From: Solenopsis invicta
Lineage: Eukaryota; Arthropoda; Insecta; Hymenoptera; Formicidae
Direction of reading: 5' to 3'
Assembly (NCBI RefSeq): GCF_016802725.1
Contig: NC_052677.1
Location: 12,697,306 to 12,761,305 of the forward strand
DNA length: 64,000 bases
Of the stretch, positions 39,753 to 49,900 are shown in pieces (the stretch's first letter is position 1; every line of letters begins with the position of its first letter). The notes under the pieces are model-generated. The model was not told the DNA's origin. It did no database searches and saw only the letters and a program-made list of their open reading frames with translations. Both the position numbers and the translations under genes were made by a program.

Positions 39753-41925
39753 CCACATCTGAGTGGAATACCGACATCGGCAGGTATCTCGTAATCGGCA
39801 ACATAACCGGGGAAAAGTTCGGCGACAGTTCCTGACGAGTGTATCCGTCGTCGTGCTCGATCCATTAGTGTAATTGCAATTTATTTAGTAATTACTTTAA
39901 TTAGTGAGCACCCACCCGTGCTTCAAGAGGTTCGCTGGAGTTGCATCAACGGGGAGAGAACCGGGCGGGACGGTGGAACACAGATGAAGGGCGCGGAGGG
40001 GGGAGGGAGGAAAGGGGGAGGGCAGCGGCGGTAGGTAGGGTACTAACGGAATTAATTAATGAATTAGCCTTAAGGGATAAGGCGTAAAAACAAGCGGAGA
40101 ATCGGGTTGAGGCGGCGCGGACGAGCGCCCGATTAAAATAAGTGGACTAAGTAAGCGAGTAACTAGCTAAGTGACGACTAACTGCCGTAACGTCGGAAAA
40201 GAAGAGCGAGGCGGATTCTCCGTGAGAATTAATGGCGTTCCCTCCCCCCCTCCCCACCCGTCCGAAATCCTTTCTTATCCGAGTCGCTTTAATACAACCG
40301 GCCGGCCTGATGCAAATTAAACTACCTTCGGAAATCCTTTATCGCGCTGCCGCGCTTAAGAGATATTTGCGCGCAAATATTCCGGACTAACTCGATCGTC
40401 AGTATAATTGACCCGTGCAATTTTTTCCAATAACTGTTCCGCTCCGAAAATGATTACGCGAAAAGATTGGGACACCCAGTATGAGATAACGGTCGGAATT
40501 TGTTAGTTCGGGGTTCGAGTGCTGATAATCGTACTATGCGCGCAGAGATAATGATAACGGCCGTGTCACGAGTGTTCCGTTTCCGAACCTAAGAAACTTA
40601 ATCCGTTTAATTATCAATATTACTTTGTAATAATCTCAAATTCATGTGGATCATGACCCATCTCTAGTGAAATTAGGAAAAAGCCTGGGAGTAAATTGAT
40701 TTTTTATGTCATTTTAATTTTCTTACTTTTTAACTTTCTATTGAATGTAATTTTATAAATCTATCTCAAAATATTAGATATAAAGGACTGAAAAATGCGC
40801 TTGTTTTTTTATTTTTATTGGATATTATTCTGTTGGATATTTCTATTGAATATTTAATATTTTTGACGTTGCATCAAAGTGAAACATTTTTATGTACAGT
40901 TTAATAATTATAGTTTAGGAGTTTATTTCGAAATTTGGTTTCTATGATAGTTGAAAAATTTCTCGCGACGTAGAAAAAAAATTAGTCTCAAACACACAAA
41001 AAAATGAATTCTTAAATAAATAGATAAATGCTTTAATCTATTAATATTTTATGCTTAGAATAGCGCCAAGAATAAACAATCTTTGATTAAAAATAAATTA
41101 TTCTTCAAACAAAGAGAAAAGTTATTCTCAATTAAAAACAAATTTGATTTTATTTAAAAAATAGAAATTATGTTCGTTTAACATTAAATATGCTTGTATT
41201 AGGATTATTTTTTATTCAATGCGGGCGGACCTGCTGCGGCAGATTCATTGCACATTTCACTCATGTTGTTTGTGGGTAGCAGATCCGCAGCATATCCGTC
41301 TGTGTGTGTATACAGGCAACCAGCGTTCTTTATCACTGTGTTAAAGTCGGCCGTTTGTTAATTATAGACATAGGTTAAGTAGGACGAGCTAAACATTTTA
41401 CTTTTCTTTGAAAGTTTGAATCACATTTTGAAGGCATGCTCTGTGAATGTAATATTTCACTTGCCAATTATCCTCACTTATTTCATAATCATTGATCTAT
41501 TCGAAAATGGGTTTGGTTATTACTAGTCAAAATAATATTGTTGGCAGAAGTGAAAATTACTGGCGTTGCGTTTTGTTTTACCAGTAAAATCAGTAGACGA
41601 TTTCAAATAATCCGAAATGCCATAGAGATTTTCAGGTTTGAAATTGCGGAAATTCCAACGTTACCGCAAGCTTGTAACATTACAGAAATCTTTTGTAACC
41701 TCCATACAAAATTACAATGTAAAGTTTATGCAATGTTTTGTAATCTTTCAATGCTGGTTATGATTCTAATCTTCACTTTTTATAACAAATGTTATATTAA
41801 TAATTAATATTATTAAAATATGAATTTTTTTAATTTTATACTTTTTCCCTTTTTTCTTCATCTGTATCTTTTTTAATATTTAAAAACTCCTTTTTTCCCT
41901 CTTTCATTTTTCATTATTTTATTTT

Positions 41926-42430
41926 TTATTTAACTTTTAGTTTTTTGATTACCCAACTCTGCAAATGACTTACGAGAGTTTGTAACGACGGTGCGATGCA
42001 AGAAGATTTCCCTAAAAGTCGTTGATCAATACACGCGGTAACGCACGGTCCCGTAAGATAGGCCACACGCCGCGCATCGTCTGGCCCGTCTCCCCACTCT
42101 CTTCGGTCGCTCGGTCATTCACGCTACCCGAGGCGCACGTGATCGACAGGCTGCACGTGCGCCTCGAGTAGCGTGAATGACCTTGCGACGGAGGAGAGTG
42201 GGGAGGCGGGCCAGACGGCGTGCCGTCTATCTTACGGGGCCGTGCGCGGTCAACAACCCGAGTGGGGCATTTAACAGAGACGGCACGGCGCGGCGGCGTA
42301 CACATAATGCGGAGTCTCTCTCGCTGCGCGAGACTATCGCAACGATTTTTAGGGAGATTTTGCATCGCGTTACAAATTCTCGTAACTTATTTGCAAGGTT
42401 GGGTAATTAAAAAATTAAAAGTTAAATAAT
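41926..42430. mobile_element. Large CpG-rich foldback (long inverted repeat)
   Basis: Two long arms meet at a 12-nt loop (42142-42153). The inner 27 bp of each arm match with one mismatch (42115-42141 and 42154-42180). Pairing continues outward with interruptions to ACCCAAC at 41951 and GTTGGGT at 42404, and into AT-rich ends of the neighbouring MITE family. The right arm has about 85 extra bases absent on the left. No coding capacity. A transcript would form a very stable hairpin. It may be a foldback element or an inverted duplication. Confidence 0.8.
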
Positions 42431-42560
42431 AAAGTTAATAACTTTTAACTTAACTTGGTTAATTTGAAATAATTTAATTTTTCATTTTAACTAGTTATTT
42501 TTGAAACACCTGAACTTTAATTTATTAACTTTTTGCTAAAGTTAAAAATTTATTTGTATA
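42394..42560 (+). mobile_element. AT-rich hAT-like MITE, 5' part only
   Basis: Starts CAAGGTTGGGTAATTAA and then follows the 22566 copy closely (AAGTTAATAACTTTTAAC, TTTTAACTAGTTATTTTTGA, TTAATTTATTAACTTTTT) for about 165 bp before diverging. It directly abuts the right arm of the foldback at 41951-42404, and its mirror image starts on the left side. Confidence 0.65.
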
Positions 42561-44869
42561 AAAAAAGGTTATAAAAGAAAAAATTTTAAAAGAAGGCAAA
42601 AAAACAAAGGCAGAAAGAGTTTAAAATGAAGAATGAAAGGAAAAGAAAACAGGAAAGCGAATATACACATAAGAATAATAGATATTTTTTATAAACGCTG
42701 GATTAGGTATAGTATTTTGAAATTTTAATATAGAAATAAAAATTTATTTAATAAAATATTATTTTCTTTTCTGTTTTTTAGAAAAAAATCACATGTAATA
42801 GACGGATAGATATAAAACGTTGGATATGAAAACGAAAAGATATAAAATAATGAAAATTAAAAAGAGAAGAAAGGAGTTAAATGGAAACAAATAGCATTCA
42901 AGGATAAAAATATATGTGTATTAAGAATTCATTCTTTTGTGTGAATTTCTTCATGCAAATTATGTCTGTTTATTAAATTCTTTTAAAAGATTTTTACTCT
43001 TGTATGTATATGAGAATAAATTGTTCATTTGATTCCTCTTTTTTCCTGGTGGATGCACCGAAAATCGGCTCATACTTTGGAAATCTCAGGTCTAGAGAAT
43101 TCTCGTAATCCAATTATATACTTAAATTTTGTGTTATCAATTATTTCTGCTCAGCTGCTCAGATAACTTCTGTTTAGCAGCTAACAACTTGGCAACACCA
43201 AGGCTGCCTTGTTTCGTCGCCACGGCTGGAGGCTACCGTGTTTTTTTTTTCTATAAACCTGACTCCAGCTACAAATCAGTTTCACGTGACTCGCGCGGTC
43301 GGACCGGCGACACACTCGTGCGGAAACAATGCCGCTAATGGAGAAAAATCGCCCAGGTGTGATAACGCGGTGCCTTCGTATCCGCTAATGTGCTACACGA
43401 TGTGCTACAACTACCCGCGCAATTAAGCGAAACATGTCGTCGGGACGTTGAAAAAAAAAAACGAACGAGTGTTGTCATTAAAGAATCTTTTTCGCAGCTG
43501 AAGCATAACTAAATGTGATACAAAAAAAGAAATATGTCATACACGTTAAAATGTGGAGCAGAGACTACGGCATAGTGAGAGAGAGACAAACGACTTAATT
43601 ATATGATAACGAGTTGCAGAGTGCAAATTGTCGCGCTACCAGGAAACGGTCACTGAATTGAGGAACGTTCAGTTCCATTTAGCTTCCTTCGGCGATCGAT
43701 CCAACAACCGATGTAACAACAAGTGCGCGGAGCAGCGATCCGTCGTGATCTCACGATTGACCTGATTTTCCGCAAGATTAATTCGCGTGATTCACTTTCA
43801 GAACCGTGTTTAGTCTCCCGGCACGGAGGGGGTTTTATTTTTCCGTCCGTCCTCTCCCCCCTCCCCCGTCAAGCGTGTAGATATGCGACGGTCCATATAA
43901 CTAAGGGATAGGACGAGACGGGGGGGGGAGAGGATCGACGGTGGCCGAAGGATCCTTCGCCGCGATCCTTCGAATTGGAGGGAATCGAGAGACTGTGAAA
44001 TTTTCATTCGTGCTGGTAGCAACGCCGGAATGTCGCCGCGCTGACCGCTCGCTGGGAATTCACTCGTGCTACCGCCGGCCGCCGCCTAATAACTCGAGTA
44101 GAAGAGGGATGCTTCTCTGCAGATACGACTGTAACAAGGAATAATTGAATTAGAAGGACAAATGGTCTCCTCCTTTCGCCTACAGGATATTTCGTCGGTG
44201 TTTCCACGATGTTGCCGCCCAAAAATATTTTATAATCCCGCGCGTATACTCGTCGTAAACAATATAATGCGTTTTTTTTCGCGCTCGCTTCTCAGATAAT
44301 TTCCAATCGGCTATCACGATTGCACGTTGTGCTCCTATAAAAAATGAGAAAGGCGGGGGGGGGAGGGAGAGAAAAAGAAAAAGATACGACATTTAATTAA
44401 TACGCGGGACACACGTAAATTTTATTCCGTCGAGGGTCGAAGCGCAAAAACGAAACGCGGGGGAGTGGAGTTAATTAATTATTCCCTTATTACGCTACAC
44501 CGGGACGCGAGGGAGCGCGAGAGCGCGCGGGGAGAGGGCGGGCAGAGAACGAGACTGCAGTCGTCTCATTTCTGACTACCTAGCGAAAATTTCGCTAAAG
44601 TGCTGCTCATGTGGAAATGACATAATTCGCGTGCGGCAAGGGCAATTGGCAGTAATTAAAGTGGGGCGGCGAGAGAGGGGTGGCCGGAGGGTAGCGGGGC
44701 ATGAATGAAATTAAGGCGGGTAGCGAAGATGACCGTTTACATGGGTCCACGTCTGCTCGACTACGCTCTCTGTGCCGCGACAATAAAACGAATTTGCATA
44801 CGGGACAACTCGCCCCCGGACGAATGTGTCCCGTGTCTGCGTCTCTCTCGGCCGGAACATTTTCCTCGG

Positions 44870-44893
44870 ACGAACGAACGAACGAACGAACGG
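44870..44893. repeat. GAAC tetranucleotide repeat
   Basis: About five to six CGAA units. Confidence 0.85.
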
Positions 44894-45351
44894 ACGGAGT
44901 CATCGGCGCGCCCGAAAAAGCTGAATTGCCGTGTATTAAGAATTTATTAACCGTCCTCCTCCCGCCCAATCGTAGATATCTCCACGGCCGCGTAGAACGA
45001 AATTCTGCAGCTAAGAAATTGTGCAGAGCTATTAAAATATTCGTTTTAACGTACGGATATCGCGCTTGAATAAAACGTAGATGTTGTTCCTTTCTTATTG
45101 AGATTCACCACTTGCTGTGTGTGTGTGTGTCTAACGTTCACTTTTGCATCAGCTGCCTTCTGACACCCGATACGAACTGTTCCAACGGATGGAATTTTCG
45201 CGCGACAGTGACGTTCGTAACGTTCGAGAGATAAAAAATGGACAAAGCCGAATTGCAGAAACATTCGCAAGGAAGGCGAATGCCGAAGCGGAACACCGCG
45301 CAGCATTTTTGCGGCGAACGGACGACGATTCGCGTTAGTGTGTGCGCGCGC

Positions 45352-45390
45352 GTTCGCTCGCTCGTTCGCTCGCTCGCTCGCTCGCTCGCG
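45352..45390. repeat. GCTC tetranucleotide repeat
   Basis: CGCT/CGTT units, about 39 bp. Confidence 0.85.
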
Positions 45391-45726
45391 CTATAACGTA
45401 TTTGCGAGATCCGCCGCGCTGATGGACATATAATGCGACGTGTGATTGTAGGCCCGCCAATCGCGGCCGATTGTGCCCCTGAAGGCCCGCTAACTATCTC
45501 AAACTAGCCCCATTCAAGCCTCGCGACCTCTCTCTATCCACCTCTATCTGTCTATATCCATCTCTGTAGCCCGCCACCTCAGCCACTCTACCCCTTTCGC
45601 TCTCTCAACCCCGGGTCTCTTCCGACCATCCCTCCCTCCCCCCTCCCGGCTGGTCCGTCTCCATCCAAAGCCAACGCAAACGCGCGAGTCTACGCGCGTC
45701 GCGTCTCCGCTCCTGCGGTTCTTCCG

Positions 45727-45835
45727 CATATATATATATATATATATATATATTATTATATTATATATATATATATATATAATATTTTGTGTGTGTATGT
45801 ATACATATATGTATACGTATACATACATACATACA

Positions 45836-45871
<36 letters not shown>

Positions 45872-45892
45872 TATTATATATATATACGTAAG
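45727..45892. repeat. Compound TA / CATA microsatellite
   Basis: TA runs, a GT stretch, then about 12 CATA units and further TA; about 165 bp in total. Confidence 0.9.
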
Positions 45893-46360
45893 ATATACAT
45901 ACAGATATAATATAAGCCACACGCGTACGTGGAAATTCCGAATCTATCAGCCGCCCAGACGAATGCAAATGGCGCATGAAGCGCGCTTAATAAAGCCTGT
46001 ACGCAACTTGCGAATCACAATTTTCTTTAGGACGTGCTGCCCGTGACGATCACGCGTGGACTCCGTGCGAAAAATTCCTGGCTCTTTCGTGCGAACGACG
46101 CGATTCATCGGGATATTAAATAAATGCATCACATTTAGCGGCGGCTTTTCAGCGAATTCGTGTCCTGAATATAGCGAATACGCGATTCGATCGCGTGGTC
46201 ATTTCTTTTTCAAGTAATTTTTTTTCCCCGGGGATAAGAATTTAGGGGAACGATTCCGAAGCGATCGAAAGAAACGATTGTCTTTCGCGAATTTTGTCGA
46301 CGGACCAAGACAAAATACCGCGTGGAGGGCAAACTGATGAACGATCACAATAAAAAGCAT

Positions 46361-46366
46361 TTTATT
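46361..46366 (-). terminator. Candidate poly(A) signal of the SLC5-like gene
   Basis: AATAAA on the minus strand, about 490 nt downstream of the stop codon at 46852. The hexamer lies in an A/T-rich stretch, so chance occurrence is possible. Transcript 3' ends would be needed to fix it. Confidence 0.3.
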
Positions 46367-46528
46367 GTTTCTACTTATTCTATGAAAAATATGTATTATA
46401 TAATAATTGCATTATCTACATCACTGCGATATGTATATAATCCGTTTATATTGTATACCAGCATATAAAAAATATCACTTAACATTTTCTCTCTTACCCA
46501 CACACACTTCAACTCAGTGTACATTAAT

Positions 46529-46557
46529 ATCTAATGTAAACTTACGTTACATTAGAT
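46529..46557. repeat. Small perfect hairpin downstream of SLC5-like stop
   Basis: ATCTAATGTAA and TTACATTAGAT, perfect 11-bp arms around a 7-nt loop, about 300 nt past the stop codon and so probably in the 3' UTR. Confidence 0.5.
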
Positions 46558-46851
46558 TTAACTTGTCTGGTTGTTCAAAATTGAGATATGCAATCTTGAC
46601 ACAATCGGAGGTTCATATATTAATTTCCATAAATGCATACTTAAAAAAGTGGAAGAATTACCTCTAGCTAAAAGGAAATATCTATAAAAAGAATTTCAAG
46701 ATCTCGCAATTGTCACATATCTATTGATTACGACGATACGCGTTTGCGCTCTTTCTGTTCTGTTTTTCTTTCTTTTTTTTTTACAAAATATCTAGTTGCG
46801 ATTTTCGTCGAATAGCCGATAATAAATTCATCGATATTTGCGGATCAGTTA

Positions 46852-46907
46852 TTACTGGCTCGCACGATCCATCCACCTCATCTCGACATTTTTGTTGCGG
46901 TAGCCAC
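46852..46907 (-). CDS. SLC5-like coding exon 13 (stop codon exon)
   Basis: Encodes GYRNKNVEMRWMDRASQ and the TAA stop at 46854-46852. Acceptor tttgcag at 46908-46909. The short charged cytoplasmic tail is plausible for this family, though C-termini are poorly conserved. Confidence 0.82.
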
Positions 46908-49900
46908 CTGCAAATTAAAAGTGACGTTTTGTTTTCGTTGCAATAAAAGTTTCTAAACGAGTCGATTACCTATGAATTACGGGAGAGAGCAAATTCCTGT
47001 CGATCGATGAGGGATCTCGCGCACCTGTCATCCAGGTAACGATTCCACCTACCACAAGTACCACCAGCGTGCCAATAGGAGCAACCCAGTGGTAGGACAG
47101 CCGATACAATGGGAAGACGTCGTCGTCGCTGTGCAACACGTGCGAGTTAATCGGAACTGATAACGAGATAAAGAACGTTAATTAAAATAAAACTAGCGAG
47201 ACTCACTTGATCCATTCGAATTGCCTTAAGACGTGCTGACTGACGTTTCCCGCGCAATGCGGAACTGGAAGTTTCTTCGGCCTCACGAGACCAGAACCAA
47301 TAACCGCATTCGAACCAAAACTGACCCATCCAGCCAGTATGAAGCCTGCAATGGCACCGATAAGGGCACCCTGCACAAAATATATTTACACGAAATAATA
47401 GGGCACGTTTGAAAAATAATTTACTTGCGTTTGAGATATTTCATCAGATTTTGTTTCGTACCTTGGAATTTGCCCATGGAAATAAGATTCCCAGAGTGAA
47501 AACGCCGAAGGAAGTCCCGGCAGCGATTGCGGCCAAACTATTCGTCACCTGAAGCGCGTTAATAAAAATTGTTGCAATATTTTAAGATACATTGCGACAG
47601 AACGATAACATAGAATCCGGATACTCACGGATAAAACTCCCCCTAGTTTCTCGATCAAGAATACCAAGCACAGCGCCAGCAAACCGAATACGATGACTAG
47701 GGTTTTTACGAAAATCGTGGAACAGCGTTCGTTAGGCTTCATTTTAAAGCAACCTTTGACGAAGTCCTCCAGGATCACAACGGACGTCGAATTGAAGCCC
47801 ACTGATAATGAACTGTGGAAAGGAGAACAATTCTAATATTTGCTGGCGACGGATCAACAACTGAACATTATTGTCAGTACCGACAATCGCTAATTTTCTT
47901 AGTCGGCCGAAAATGAGTTTTTATTTATTTATTTTTTTTGTTTTATATTGAAATTATGAGTGCAAAAAAATTTGAAGAAGTAATAAGTTATTTTGCTCGT
48001 CTGCTGTTTGATTTGACCAGTTAACTGTTTATTAACATTTTTTTTTTTTTCAAGATAAAAATTCTTTCATTGTTATTTGAAATTGTTGATTTGTTTGAAA
48101 AAACAATAACCTCGGCAAACGATTATTACGTCTTATTATTTAATTACATGAGTTCGATCTTGAATACCTGAGCGCCGCGCCAAAAATTCCGGAAATAAAG
48201 AGGCCAGGTATCCCGTGCAAATGACGGGCGATTTCCATGACGTAAGCCGGCAATAGCTGATCGTCAGCCGTAATTAAGCCGGTAACTCTTGGATCGCATT
48301 TCGGTGGCGACCACCAAGCGAGAAGGACCAGTCCGCACCAGCAGCATATTGAAATAAACACCATTATGCTGACGGTAAATATCGCGATGGATCTGTAATC
48401 GAGACATCGATATGCAAAGACGTCAGCTACATTAACATTAACATTTAATATTAACATTAATAAATATAAATACGAGCGAAAATATAAATACAAGTGTATT
48501 TATATTTTCTGGTATCTCTTTTCATAGCACAAAATTATCGTGATCAAAGCGTTACTAACGCGTGTGTATATAATCGGTGTACTTACAATTGAGATATTTT
48601 CGTACTTTTTAACGATTTGTATCGTTGCACCATAGTTTGATTGACGGCGATATACGCGGTACAATACAACCAAGAACCAATCAGTACAGTCCAAACGGTG
48701 TGCCTCGTGTAGGGCGATGGATCGAAGCTGAACAATATGCAAGAGAATATTTAGTGCGTTTGCGCAAAACAATCCCGATCGCACTCTTTGAATTCTTACT
48801 TGAGAAATTCGACGCGACCGGCATCCATGGCCCTGGACCAGATCTCAGACGCTCCCATTTGATAGGTCCCTAGAGCGGTAACAGTGATAACTGCGGCTAT
48901 CATCACGCCGACTTGTAACGCATCTGTCCAAACCACTGCTCGAATACCACCCTAGAATTAAAAAGCGATAATAATGATTTGTAATCTTAAACAGACATAA
49001 TTTGCTTACATGAAGAGAAAAAATTTCTTCGTGTAAGCAAATTATGTCTGTTTAAGATTATAAATTCTTCCAAGATTTTATATTCTTGCTTATACATGAA
49101 ACAATGAATTTTGTTGATTTGATACAAATTTTTTTCTGTTTACCCCCCAACAAGAATTGAAGTTTTGAAATTTGATTACCATAAGTTTGCAGAATTAAAA
49201 ATCATGAAATTTTTTTAAATATATGCTGGTCTTATAAGAATTTGACGTTCTAAATCCAAATATGACTTCAAATTTGCATGACATTACAATTTTGCGAGAA
49301 ATGGCTTCAAGGAGGCTAAAAATACGTAAAGAATCAGTAGAATTTTACCTAATCGGTAAGAAAGTTTTTCATCGTAGGCCTACGCAATTTGATTCAGATG
49401 GTTATGATTAATTTTCTTTTTATCTCAATTAAAAAAAAAAAGAGCGGTATTTCCGCGGCAGCGTTACCCCCACGTCTGAAGAATGCAATAATGGCGAATG
49501 CTTTTTCGAGTGCTTGCATGCAATTGCATAACGGTCGACAACACTCGCGCGTGCGCAGGCGGCGTATAATAAACAAATTTGTAAAGAGCCACTCAACCAC
49601 GATAAATTCTCATTAATACGAGATCCAACAAATTGCTCGGATAATTACAGGCGCGCGATCCCGCGATTAATCACTTCAGCGCCGGCTTTGTGATCCGCTG
49701 CTACGATAACATCCGCTCGACGTTCTCCGCGCCATTGTTTCCCCGCGCCATTGTCGGGCTTTCAGTTTCCGTCCATAAACATTTCCAGTACTAAGGCTCT
49801 CGCGTGAGATTCTTCGCGGCATTGTCCACTGAAAATTGTTTCCTACGGTAGACCGTGTCCGAGGAACTCCAGCCATCCCGCGGGAATTCGGCGAACGAGC

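Larger units (their letters stand above)
33560..40600. other. Intergenic block without supported genes
   Basis: Contains the longest GA microsatellite of the window (35944-36018), CT tracts at 38066-38108 and 39171-39202, a GAC/GTC trinucleotide tract at 39711-39752, an 8-bp-arm hairpin at 37807-37826 and a homeodomain-site cluster at 36175-36265. A 149-codon open frame at 35067-35516 has no recognisable homology or splice context. Confidence 0.5.
42600..46340. other. Intergenic block downstream of the SLC5-like gene
   Basis: AT-rich repeat-derived DNA to about 43,140, then CpG-rich unique DNA. Simple repeats: GAAC at 44870-44893, GCTC at 45352-45390 and a compound TA/CATA tract at 45727-45892. 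No gene seen. Confidence 0.5.

Noticed and set aside
47147..47329. 60-codon frame overlapping SLC5-like exon 11
   Set aside because: Out of frame with the conserved transporter reading; a shadow.
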